Assembly: GCF_019623905.1 (NCBI RefSeq)
Contig: NZ_CP069370.1
Span: forward strand, 3,576,001 to 3,640,000
Reading direction: 5' to 3'
Length of the DNA: 64,000 bases
DNA from: Neotabrizicola shimadae
GTDB taxonomy: Bacteria > Pseudomonadota > Alphaproteobacteria > Rhodobacterales > Rhodobacteraceae
The notes below the pieces were generated by a model. The model had not been told where the DNA came from and searched no databases. It was given only the letters and a program-made list of their open reading frames with translations. How positions within the stretch are numbered: position 1 is the stretch's first letter; every line of letters starts with the position of its first letter. Positions 45,737 through 53,817 of the stretch are shown here, piece after piece. The position numbers were made by a program, and so were the translations under genes.

Positions 45737-46786
45737 TCAGAGCGTGGCTGTGTGGCGGTCGAACTCGGCCTTCGCACGGCCCCAGACGCCCGATCCGAGG
45801 TCGGTGAGGGTCAGCAGCGAGGGCAGGAGCTGGGTCGCGTAATCCTCGCTCGATTCCACGGGCAGGAGCGAGGGCAGGTTGTCGATGGCGGTCACATCCA
45901 GCGGCGGAAGGTCGGCCACGCGCAGCGCCGGTTCCTCCCAGGTGGTCGTGCGGTCATAGACCTTGATCGGCGAGAAATCCGAGGTCGGGTCGCAGGCGAT
46001 GTCGCCGATCACGGTCAGCTTGCGCGGGTCGGTCCTGGCCGAGGCGGGCACGAAGACCGGGCAGCCAGGACGGGCGAGGATGCAGTTGAGGAAGATCTCG
46101 TGTTGCAGCACCTCGGGGAAGGGGCCGCCGCTGGCGGTTTCTGCCATGTCCCACAGCGTGGTGGGCACGCCGAGGGCAGAGCAGAGGTCGGCCGCGCCGG
46201 TGCCGACCCGGCCAAGCGCGCCGATGATGAGCGCGCTTGGGTGGGGCAGACCGCGCAGGTCGCCCACCAGATCGGCCAGAAGCGCCGCCTTGCCTGGGTA
46301 TTTGTGGACCGGGCCGGCGATGCCGCCGGCTTGTTGTGCCGCCCAGCATTTCAGGCTGATCGCGGCGCCGGCATAGCCCGCCCAGTAGCCGAAGGCGGCG
46401 ACGCGGCGGCCAGAGTCGTCAACCAGGTATTCCAGGTCGTAGAGCGTTCCGCCGCCGGCCTTGAACCGCTTGAGCAGCACTTGCCCCGCGGGCTGGCCCT
46501 TGTAGGCATGGCCGAACATGATGTGGCGGTGGGTGAGGGGCGTGCCGTCCTCGGGCAGTTCCTTCAGGCCGAAGATGATGGCGTCGGCAGGTGCATGGGG
46601 CCAGAGGTTTTCTTCGACGATGCGGGCGCCGGCATGCAGGTAGCCCTCGATCGGGATGGCGCGGACCGAGGATTCCTCGACCGTGACCTGGATGCCCGCG
46701 CGGACCAGTTCGGCCACGCCCTGCGGGGTGAGGCCCACCCGTTCCTCGTTCGGCCGCTGTTCGGCCCGGACCCACAGATGCGTCAT
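45737..46786 (-). CDS. Saccharopine dehydrogenase (lysine-forming)/lysine-2-oxoglutarate reductase, LYS1 type
   Basis: A 349-residue protein with an AlaDH/PNT-like N-terminal domain (RAEQRPNEERVGLTPQGVAELV) and NAD-binding domain (ALIIGALGRVGTGAADLC). Internal motifs FGHAYKGQPAGQVLL and GTLYDLEYLVDDSGRRVAAFGYWAG are typical of LYS1. In degradation it would join lysine and 2-oxoglutarate to saccharopine with NAD(P)H. The neighbouring SDH-type gene takes the next step. Start 46786 gives a full N-terminus. Confidence 0.88.
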   Translation of the reverse strand: MTHLWVRAEQRPNEERVGLTPQGVAELVRAGIQVTVEESSVRAIPIEGYLHAGARIVEENLWPHAPADAIIFGLKELPEDGTPLTHRHIMFGHAYKGQPAGQVLLKRFKAGGGTLYDLEYLVDDSGRRVAAFGYWAGYAGAAISLKCWAAQQAGGIAGPVHKYPGKAALLADLVGDLRGLPHPSALIIGALGRVGTGAADLCSALGVPTTLWDMAETASGGPFPEVLQHEIFLNCILARPGCPVFVPASARTDPRKLTVIGDIACDPTSDFSPIKVYDRTTTWEEPALRVADLPPLDVTAIDNLPSLLPVESSEDYATQLLPSLLTLTDLGSGVWGRAKAEFDRHTATL

Positions 46787-46879
46787 CGTCCCCTCCGCTG
46801 GTTGCCGGTTCTATAGGCGCTGGCCGGGGCCTTGCCAATGCGTCCGGGTGCCCCCAACTGGAACGGAACGGAGGGCGGG

Positions 46880-47818
46880 ATGAAGAGGCGAAGCGTGGTT
46901 ATCGGGGCGGGGGCCGCGCTGGCGGCGGCGGGTGGCCTGTGGTGGGCGTTCCGGCGGCGGCCAAGCCTTTCGACCGAGGAATTCGCGGCGTTGTACCGGG
47001 AGCCGCTTGCGCCGCCTTCGGGGCCGGTGGCGACCTATCACCTGGGCCACAGCCTGGTGGGCCGGGACATGCCGGCGATGCTGGGGGCCTGGGCCGGTCA
47101 TGACCACGCCAGCCAACTGGGCTGGGGCACGCCGCTGAAGGGCCACCGTACGGGCGAGATCGCCGGGTTCGACACCGAGAACGACCACGCAGCCTTTCGC
47201 CCGGTGGGCGAGGCGCTGGCTTCGGGCGACTACGACGTGGTTGTGCTGACCGAGATGGTGGAGATCCGCGATGCGATCCGCTGGCACGACTCGGCGCATG
47301 AGCTGGCGGCCTGGGCGCGCGCGGCGCGGGCAGGCAATCCGGAGGTGCGCGTCTATCTGTACGAGACCTGGCACCCGCTGGACGATCCGGAGGGCTGGCT
47401 GGCGCGGCTGGATGCCGATCTTGCGCGGCACTGGGAGGGCGAGATCCTGCGCCCCGCCCTGGCCGAGCGGGGCGTGGGCACGATCCATGTGATTCCGGCC
47501 GGACAGGTGATGGCGGCGGCGGTGCGGGCGATGGAGGCGGGCGAGGTGCCGGGGATGACCGACCGCAGCCAGCTGTTCGGCCGGACGCCCGAGGGCGCGC
47601 CGGACATGATTCACCTGGGCGACTGGGGCAACTGGCTGGTGGCGATGACCCATCACGCGGTGATCTATCACGGCTTGCCCGAAGATGCGCCGGTGCTGAA
47701 CGCCGATGGCAGCCCGGCCACGCCGCTGCCTCCGGACGCCGAGGACGCGTTGCGGCAGGTGGTCTGGCGGGTCGTCAGCGGCTATCCTCCGGCGGGACTG
47801 GCCCCGGCCAGGGGCTGA
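46880..47818 (+). CDS. Membrane-anchored SGNH-like hydrolase
   Basis: A 312-residue protein. The N-terminus MKRRSVVIGAGAALAAAGGLWW is a basic, hydrophobic signal or anchor (it resembles a Tat-like signal but has no cleavage site I trust). The hydrolase domain opens with LGHSLVGRDMP, where Ser58 takes the GDS(L) nucleophile position, and ends with PDMIHLGDWGNWL, whose D-x-x-H gives the other catalytic residues. YLYETWHPLD is shared with the next protein. The block III Gly-x-Asn-Asp is replaced by VVLTEMVEIRDAI, so the oxyanion hole is unusual. Role inferred: esterase or acyl-transfer on a carbohydrate. Start ATG at 46880 follows GGAGGG. Confidence 0.75.
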   Translation: MKRRSVVIGAGAALAAAGGLWWAFRRRPSLSTEEFAALYREPLAPPSGPVATYHLGHSLVGRDMPAMLGAWAGHDHASQLGWGTPLKGHRTGEIAGFDTENDHAAFRPVGEALASGDYDVVVLTEMVEIRDAIRWHDSAHELAAWARAARAGNPEVRVYLYETWHPLDDPEGWLARLDADLARHWEGEILRPALAERGVGTIHVIPAGQVMAAAVRAMEAGEVPGMTDRSQLFGRTPEGAPDMIHLGDWGNWLVAMTHHAVIYHGLPEDAPVLNADGSPATPLPPDAEDALRQVVWRVVSGYPPAGLAPARG

Positions 47819-47830
47819 ACGCGAGGGCTC

Positions 47831-50305
47831 ATGTCGATCCTGCCAGTTGCCGCCACTGTTCTGTTCGTCGGGCACAGCCTGATCGGCCCGCAGCTGCCTG
47901 GTCTGGTCGAGGCGGCGCTGCGCGCGGGAGGGCATGTGAACCCGGTCGAGGCGCAGGTCATCAACGGGGCGCCCCTGTCCTGGAACTGGGACCATTCGTC
48001 CGAGGCCGAGGGTGTCGATGGCCGCGCGGTTCTGGCGCAGGGCGGTGTCGGTGCGCTGGTGCTGACCGAGGGCCTGCCTCTGGCCTTTCAGGTGGCCTGG
48101 AACGACACCGCGGGGCAGATCGCGCAATGGGGACAGGCCGCGCGGGCGGCCTCGCCCGAAGCGCGCATCTATCTGCTGGAGACCTGGCACGACCTGGATT
48201 CCGGCACGCCGGTGGACGGCGATCCGAATTCGCGCCTTTCCTGGCGGGAACGGCTGGATGCCGATCTGCCGGCCTGGGAACAGGCCGCGGCGGCGGCCAG
48301 CGCGCAACTGGGCGGGGCGCCGGTGCAGCTGATTCCGGCGGGGCAGGCAATGGCGCGCATGGCCGATGCCATCACGCGCGGCGAGGTGCCGGGGCTGTCC
48401 TCGCCGCAGGATCTGTTCGAGGACAAGATCCACCCCAATGCCAAGGGGCTTTACTTCGTGGCCATGGTGAACGTGGCGGCGCTGACCGGCGCCTCGCCCG
48501 AAGGGTTGCCGGCCAAACTGACGCGGACCTGGGCCTCGCGCGATGCTGTGATCTCGGACGAACTGGCGGCGGCGATGCAGCGCATCGCCTGGGAAGCGGT
48601 TTCTGGTTACGAGCCTCCTTCTCCCGAAGCTTTGGCCGTGGTGGAGCAAACCCAGCCGGTTCAGTCTGCCGTGGCCGAGCCGGCCACCGCGCCGCCCCCG
48701 CCCCCTGCCGCCAATGCCGCGCTGCCGGATGGACTGACGCCGATCACCAACCCCTCGCTGGCGATGAACCTGGCCGGGGTGAACGACTGGACGGTGGAAC
48801 AGCCCTTCCTGGACGTGATGAAGACGGCGCGGCCCTGGATCGGCCATCTGCCTGGCCAATGGGGTGGCTGGGGCCATGACGAACTGGCGAAGGGGGGCTA
48901 TCTGGATGCCGAGGGCTGGCCCAAGGCGATGCCGCCTGAACTTTCCGCCATTGCCACGGTGATGCTGACCGACCTGCCGCCCGACGCGGGCGGCATCGCG
49001 GGGCGCTATCTGCTGCGGTACGAAGGCCAGGGCGACCTTTCGGTGGGCGGGCGCGGGCAGGTGGTTCAGGCGATACCGGGCCGGGTGCTGTTCGACTTCA
49101 CTCCCGGCGAGGGGCCGGTCATCGTGACCATCGACAGGATCGACCCTGCCGACCCGATCCGCCGCATCACCGTGGTGCGCGAGGATCGCGCCGGGCTTCT
49201 GGACGCCGGCCAGATCTTCAACCCCGATTTCCTGACCCGGATGCACGGGGTGAAGATGCTGCGCTTCATGGACTGGATGGCCACCAACGGCTCGCCTCTG
49301 GTGTCGGCCGACCAGTTGCCCCAGGTGGCGGATTACACCTGGGCGCGGGTGGGCGTGCCGATGGCGGCGATGGTGGCGCTGGCGAACGAGCTCCAGGCCG
49401 ATGCCTGGTTCAATGTGCCTCACAAGGCCGACGACGGGCTGGCAAGGGCGCTGGCCGAGGCGGCGCGCGATGGGATGGCGCCGGGGCGCCGGGCATGGGT
49501 GGAGTATTCCAACGAGGTCTGGAACTGGGGGTTTGAACAGGCGCATTGGGCCGATGAGCAGGGCAAGTCGCGGTGGGGTGATGCCGACAAGGCGGTCTGG
49601 ATGCAGTTCTATGGCCACCGCGCTGCCGAGATCGCCGACATCTGGGCCGATGTCTTTGGCGCCGAGGCGCCGGACCGGCTGGTGCGGGTGATCACCACGC
49701 AGACCGGCTGGAAGGGGCTGGAAGAAGCCCTCCTGACCTCTCCGCCCTCGGTGGCCGAGGGCCGGCCGATGCCGGCCACGCGCTTTGATGCCTATGCCGT
49801 GACCGGCTACTTCGGCGGCTCGCTCGGGTCCGACGCCGGCGCGGCGCTGGTGAAGGGCTGGATGGAGCAGACGGGGTCGGGGCCGGGCGATTATGGTGCG
49901 GCGCTGCAGCTGGCGTCCCAGGAGCTGCGGGACGGGTCCTTGTCAGGGTCGGAGGATGGCAGCCTGAAGGGGTTGCGCGACCTGTTTGCCTATCAGGCGC
50001 AGGTGGCTTCGGCCTATGGGCTGGACCTTGTGATGTACGAGGGCGGAAGCCATGCCGCAGCCGCTCCGGCGCTGAACGACGACATGGCGCTGAACGGCTT
50101 CCTTTCGGCGCTGAATTACTCGCCCGAGATGGGGGCGCTTTACGAGGAGCTTCTGGTCGACTGGGCGCGGGTCAGCGCGGCGCCCTTCGCGGCCTACAAC
50201 GACATTGCCGCCCCGTCGAAATGGGGAGGCTGGGGCGCGCTGCGGCATCTGGCGGACGAGAACCCGCGGTGGCAGGCGCTGGCGAAAGGCTGCGGCGGGT
50301 GCTGA
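47831..50305 (+). CDS. SGNH-like hydrolase fused to a putative clan-A glycoside hydrolase
   Basis: 824 residues. Residues about 10-260 are an SGNH-like domain paralogous to the previous protein: Ser16 in VGHSLIGPQLP, YLLETWHDLD, and Asp198-x-x-His201 in DKIHPN. A Pro/Ala linker (about 275-300) leads to a long second domain. It begins NLAGVNDWTVEQPF and has MLRFMDWMATNGS, ADAWFNVPHKADDG, EYSNEVWNWG with Glu562, and VMYEGGSHA with Glu737. The NE and late-strand Glu pattern is that of clan GH-A retaining glycosidases, though I know of no named family. No signal peptide is seen. The stop overlaps the glycosyltransferase start. Function is inferred, not known. Confidence 0.75.
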   Translation: MSILPVAATVLFVGHSLIGPQLPGLVEAALRAGGHVNPVEAQVINGAPLSWNWDHSSEAEGVDGRAVLAQGGVGALVLTEGLPLAFQVAWNDTAGQIAQWGQAARAASPEARIYLLETWHDLDSGTPVDGDPNSRLSWRERLDADLPAWEQAAAAASAQLGGAPVQLIPAGQAMARMADAITRGEVPGLSSPQDLFEDKIHPNAKGLYFVAMVNVAALTGASPEGLPAKLTRTWASRDAVISDELAAAMQRIAWEAVSGYEPPSPEALAVVEQTQPVQSAVAEPATAPPPPPAANAALPDGLTPITNPSLAMNLAGVNDWTVEQPFLDVMKTARPWIGHLPGQWGGWGHDELAKGGYLDAEGWPKAMPPELSAIATVMLTDLPPDAGGIAGRYLLRYEGQGDLSVGGRGQVVQAIPGRVLFDFTPGEGPVIVTIDRIDPADPIRRITVVREDRAGLLDAGQIFNPDFLTRMHGVKMLRFMDWMATNGSPLVSADQLPQVADYTWARVGVPMAAMVALANELQADAWFNVPHKADDGLARALAEAARDGMAPGRRAWVEYSNEVWNWGFEQAHWADEQGKSRWGDADKAVWMQFYGHRAAEIADIWADVFGAEAPDRLVRVITTQTGWKGLEEALLTSPPSVAEGRPMPATRFDAYAVTGYFGGSLGSDAGAALVKGWMEQTGSGPGDYGAALQLASQELRDGSLSGSEDGSLKGLRDLFAYQAQVASAYGLDLVMYEGGSHAAAAPALNDDMALNGFLSALNYSPEMGALYEELLVDWARVSAAPFAAYNDIAAPSKWGGWGALRHLADENPRWQALAKGCGGC

Positions 50306-51120
50306 GCGTGATCGTCCCGGCCTCGAACGAGGAGGCGCTGATCGGGCGGTGCCTGCGGGCCTTGTTCGGCTCGGACCCCGCGGGCGTACCGGTCGAGGCG
50401 GTGGTGGTGGCCAATGGTTGCCGCGACCGGACAGCGGCGGCGGCGGCGGAACTGGCCGGGGAGGCGGCGGCGGCGGGCTGGGGCCTGACCGTGCTGGACC
50501 TCGCACAGGGCGGCAAGCCGGGCGCCTTGAACGCGGGGGATGGCGCGGCGCGCGGGGAGTGGCGGGTCTATCTGGATGCAGATGTGGTGGTGAGCCCGGG
50601 CCTGATGCGGGCACTGGTGGAGGTGCTGGGGCGTGAGGGGGCGGCCTATGCCTCTGGCACGCCGGTCATTCCGCGGCCCGAGACGGCGGTGACGCGGGCC
50701 TATGCGCGGTTCTGGCAGCGGTTGCCCTTTGCGCGGAGCGTGGCGCCGGGGTACGGGCTGTTTGCGGTCAACGCCGTGGGGCGGGCGCGGTGGGGGGCGT
50801 TTCCGGCGATCATTTCGGACGATACCTTTGTCCGGATGCAGTTCCTGCCGGGGGAGCGGGTGCAGGTGGGGCCGACCTATGACTGGCCGATGATCGAGGG
50901 ATTCGCGGCGCTGGTGCGGGTGCGGCGGCGGCAGGATGCCGGGGTGGCCGAGATCGCGCGGCTGTGGCCGGGGCTGATGGACCGGGAGGGCAAGGCGCGG
51001 CTGACCTTGCCCGACCTGGCCGGGCTGGCACTGCGGGACCCGGTGGGGTTCGCGGTCTATGGGGCGGTGTCGCTGGCGGTCCGGCTGGGGCGGTCGCGGG
51101 GGTGGGAGCGGGGGCGGTGA
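50299..51120 (+). CDS. Family-2 glycosyltransferase
   Basis: A 273-residue GT-A enzyme. VLSVIVPASNEE opens the nucleotide-binding fold. VVVANGCRDRT, GKPGALNAG and the metal-binding YLDADVVVS (Asp-x-Asp) follow, and SDDTFVRMQFLP takes the place of the ED acid-base motif. The end of the chain has a hydrophobic stretch (about residues 235-265) that may associate with the membrane. I chose the GTG at 50299, which overlaps the previous stop (TGA 50303-50305) and gives the family N-terminus; the frame extends to 50221 within that gene. It probably builds or extends the glycan acted on by the two upstream hydrolases. Confidence 0.82.
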   Translation: MLSVIVPASNEEALIGRCLRALFGSDPAGVPVEAVVVANGCRDRTAAAAAELAGEAAAAGWGLTVLDLAQGGKPGALNAGDGAARGEWRVYLDADVVVSPGLMRALVEVLGREGAAYASGTPVIPRPETAVTRAYARFWQRLPFARSVAPGYGLFAVNAVGRARWGAFPAIISDDTFVRMQFLPGERVQVGPTYDWPMIEGFAALVRVRRRQDAGVAEIARLWPGLMDREGKARLTLPDLAGLALRDPVGFAVYGAVSLAVRLGRSRGWERGR

Positions 51121-51158
51121 GCTTGACTGGAACCCCCCATCTGCTAGGCACCGCGGGG

Positions 51159-51234
51159 GGGCCCGTAGCTCAATGGTCAGAGCTGAGCGCTCATAACGCT
51201 TAGGTTGGGGGTTCAAGTCCCTCCGGGCCTACCA
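51159..51234 (+). tRNA. tRNA with CAT anticodon (Met or lysidine-modified Ile2)
   Basis: A 76-nt cloverleaf with encoded CCA. The acceptor stem GGGCCCG pairs with CGGGCCT (one G-T), the D-arm is GCTC/GAGC, the anticodon arm GAGCG/CGCTT encloses CTCATAA with anticodon CAT, and the T-arm is GGGGG-TTCAAGT-CCCTC. It lacks the unpaired first base of initiator tRNAs. The GCG/CGC anticodon stem resembles tRNA-Ile2, whose C34 becomes lysidine, more than elongator Met, but sequence alone does not settle this. Confidence 0.93.
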
Positions 51235-51254
51235 TCCCGCACCACTGCCGGAGA

Positions 51255-51341
51255 GGCGTCCGAGCTCGGACGCTTGCTCGACCCGTTCAAAATCAATGGG
51301 TTGCGCGTGCGCATTAACCTGGACTTCATGATTTGGGCGTC
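51255..51341 (+). repeat. 87-bp dispersed repeat, copy C
   Basis: It starts 20 bp after the tRNA with the palindrome GCGTCCGAGCTCGGACGC (51256-51273), then AAAATCAATGGGTTGCG and TTAACCTGGACTT. Its tail runs over the stop codon of the AI-2E-type permease gene. It is more diverged from A and B than they are from each other, mainly in the tail. Same orientation as copy B. Confidence 0.75.
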
Positions 51342-52408
51342 GCGGCCTGTTCCTCGGCGAAGAGGGACCAGACCGCGAAGAACAGGGCCGCGATCATGGG
51401 GCCGAGGACGAAGCCGTTGGCCCCGGCCACCGACAGCCCGCCCAGGGTCGAGATCAGCACGACATAATCGGGCAGGCGCAGGTCGCGCCCCACGAGGGCG
51501 GGGCGCAGGAGATTGTCGACCACGCTGATCACCAGCGTCCCGTAGGCAAGCAGGATGAGGCCCTTGGTCACGTCTCCGCCAAGCAGGAGGATGACGCCGA
51601 AGGGGAACCAGACGAGCGCGGCACCGACCACCGGCAGGAGCGCCAGGAGCATCATCGCGAAACCCCAGAGCAGGGCGGGGTCGATGCCAAGGAGCCAGAA
51701 GATCACGCCGCCCAGGACGCCCTGCACGATGGCGATGATGACATTGCCCTTGATCGTGGCGCGCACGACCGAGGCGAAGCGGTCGATGATGCGGGCGGTG
51801 TGATCCGGGCTGAGCGGGCTGCAGCGGCGGATGGCGGCCATGATCGCCGGGCCGTCGCGGAACAGGAAGAACAGCGTGTAGAGCATGACGCCGAGGTTGA
51901 TGGTCAGTTGCAGCGTGCCCTGTCCGACCTGGAGCGACAGGCGGGTGGCCGTGTTGGCGATTTCGCCGATCACCGTGGCGACCATCTCGCGCAGTTGTCC
52001 CGGCCCTTCGATCCCGAAGCGGGTCAGGGTGTCCGTGACGAACAGGGGCAGGGCGTTCCACAGGGACTGGACCGCGGCGGCCGGGTCGAGGGCAACACCG
52101 GTGCCAGCGCCAGTACCTGTTCCGGTTGCACCGTGACTGACGGAAAGCTCTGCCAGCAGGGATTGCAGCATGACGGCGGCGGGAATGAGGACGATGAAGA
52201 TGCAGGTCAGAAGGCTGAGGGCGGCGGCGAGCGTCTTGCGGCCTCCGGTCGCGGAAAGAAGGCGCAGGAACAGCGGGCGGAACAGGATCGAGAAGATCAC
52301 GGCCCAGAGGACGCCGCCGAAATAGGGCAGGACCAGCCAGACAAGGCCCGCGGAAATCAGCACGACGAGCAGGATGAAGCTGCTGGTCTCGATCAGGGAT
52401 CTGGTCAT
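51326..52408 (-). CDS. AI-2E family transporter
   Basis: A 360-residue inner-membrane protein with about eight helices. An N-terminal pair (ETSSFILLVVLISAGLVWLVLP) is followed by a long soluble loop (about 90-180) and the C-terminal core: GNVIIAIVQGVLGGVIFWLLG, ALLWGFAMMLLALLPVVGAALVW and DNLLRPALVGRDLRLPDYVVLISTLGGL. The family includes TqsA (autoinducer-2 export) and Na+/H+ antiporters; which role applies is unclear. The very long in-frame extension upstream to 54094 covers other genes and is not coding. The ATG at 52408 fits the family. Confidence 0.87.
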   Translation of the reverse strand: MTRSLIETSSFILLVVLISAGLVWLVLPYFGGVLWAVIFSILFRPLFLRLLSATGGRKTLAAALSLLTCIFIVLIPAAVMLQSLLAELSVSHGATGTGTGAGTGVALDPAAAVQSLWNALPLFVTDTLTRFGIEGPGQLREMVATVIGEIANTATRLSLQVGQGTLQLTINLGVMLYTLFFLFRDGPAIMAAIRRCSPLSPDHTARIIDRFASVVRATIKGNVIIAIVQGVLGGVIFWLLGIDPALLWGFAMMLLALLPVVGAALVWFPFGVILLLGGDVTKGLILLAYGTLVISVVDNLLRPALVGRDLRLPDYVVLISTLGGLSVAGANGFVLGPMIAALFFAVWSLFAEEQAATPKS

Positions 52409-52633
52409 GTTGCCTTGCGCCTTTTCGGCCGGTGTGCCGTGCCGGGTGAGCATGACAGGAACCGGGAGGGGCGGGGAGGCCCTTCGCGCGTAACGCCGGC
52501 ATGACATTTGCAGGACGGGCGCCGCGCCGTCTTGCCGCGCGGGCGGGGGTTCGGTGATAAGGCTGCGTGACCTGCCCCCAGGCTTGCCTGAACCGGGCTT
52601 GCCGGAACAGGGGCCGCGCTGATGGAGACCCGG

Positions 52634-53746
52634 ATGCCCCTGCCGTTTCGTGGCCTGATCGTTGCCCTGTCGGTTTCGGCCTTCATGCTGGCGGGCTGTT
52701 CGCGCCCGCCGGACATCGTGGGCGTGGAAAATGCGGCAGTGCCAGTCGAATCGGTGCCCGGCAGTTCGCGCGAGAAGCTGTATATCCTGAGCACGCGGCA
52801 GGCGTCGGAAGTGGTGGGGGCGCTGTATTCCGCAACCCGCGCGCCGGAGTTGGGGATGGCCTCGGTCGAGGTGAGCATTCCGCCGAACCATGTGACGGGC
52901 CAGCTGGAGCGGCCCAAACGGTTGCCGCCCGATCCGCGCAAGGAATTCGCCATCGTCGATCCGGTGATCTACACGACCGAACGCGACTTCATTTCGCAAC
53001 TGGATGCCGCGCTGGCGAAGCGACCCAAGGGGCAGCGCGAGATTCTGCTGTTTGTCCATGGCTACAACACCACGACGAGCGATGCGGTGTTGCGGCTGGC
53101 GCAGTTCGTCAAGGACAGCGGGTTCAAGGGAGTGCCGGTGCTGTTCACCTGGGCCTCGGCGGCGCGGGTGCCGCGCTATGTCTATGACCTGAATTCGGCG
53201 CTGGTGGCGCGGTCGCAGCTGAAGGAGTTGTCGTCGATCCTGTCGCGGACCAACGCCGAGAGGGTGAGCATCCTGGCCCATTCGATGGGCACGTTCCTGA
53301 CCATGGAGGGGCTGGTGGATGCGCAGCTTTCGGGCCGGCTGGGGCGCGGCAAGACAATCGACACGGTGATCCTGGCCTCGCCCGACATTGACGTGGATCT
53401 GTTCCGCACGCAGGTGGCCATTCTGCCGCCCGAGTTCCGCAAGAAGATTCACGTCCTGGTTTCGGAAGGCGATTATGCGCTGCGGGTGTCGCGCGTGGTG
53501 GCGGGCGGGGTGCCGCGGGTGGGCGCGATTCATGCCGAGGCGCTGGAGGGGCTGGGCATCACCGTGGTGGACCTGACCGAAGTGGCCGATGCGCCGGCGA
53601 ACAGCCATGACAAGTTCGCGGATTCGCCCGAAGTGGTGGAGCTGATCGCGCTGGGGCTGAATTCTTCGCCCGGTCTGGGCGGTGCGGGAACGCCGGGGCT
53701 GGACCAGATTCTGGCGAATGTGCCGATCCGCATCTTCGGCAACTGA
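52634..53746 (+). CDS. Alpha/beta-hydrolase lipoprotein (DUF900)
   Basis: About 370 residues. The signal ends in the lipobox LAGC (Cys about residue 21). The DUF900 domain has LLFVHGYNTTTSDAVLRLAQF, the nucleophile elbow ILAHSMGTFLTME, and HDKFADSPEVV near the C-terminus, whose His is a catalytic candidate. The acid is probably the Asp in ILASPDIDVD. It is an envelope-attached serine esterase of unknown substrate. The ATG at 52634 has GGAG 6 nt upstream; an ATG at 52622 lies four codons earlier. Confidence 0.86.
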   Translation: MPLPFRGLIVALSVSAFMLAGCSRPPDIVGVENAAVPVESVPGSSREKLYILSTRQASEVVGALYSATRAPELGMASVEVSIPPNHVTGQLERPKRLPPDPRKEFAIVDPVIYTTERDFISQLDAALAKRPKGQREILLFVHGYNTTTSDAVLRLAQFVKDSGFKGVPVLFTWASAARVPRYVYDLNSALVARSQLKELSSILSRTNAERVSILAHSMGTFLTMEGLVDAQLSGRLGRGKTIDTVILASPDIDVDLFRTQVAILPPEFRKKIHVLVSEGDYALRVSRVVAGGVPRVGAIHAEALEGLGITVVDLTEVADAPANSHDKFADSPEVVELIALGLNSSPGLGGAGTPGLDQILANVPIRIFGN

Positions 53747-53817
53747 GCCGGTGCGGGTGGTTGCCGGGCCGGGGATGTCATGCAAGTATCTTGAACATCG
53801 AATGTGAGGAGGGTGCG

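Noticed and set aside
46811..49618. A 935-codon open frame on the minus strand
   Set aside because: It lies opposite the two SGNH-type genes, which have proper motifs and starts. Long antisense frames are expected at this GC content, and its translation is low-complexity (rich in Arg, His, Gln, Pro).
51159..51341. A tRNA-associated integration site (tRNA plus repeat copy C)
   Set aside because: No integrase, phage or plasmid gene is nearby, and the repeat does not copy the tRNA 3' end. It is better treated as one member of the 87-bp repeat family.
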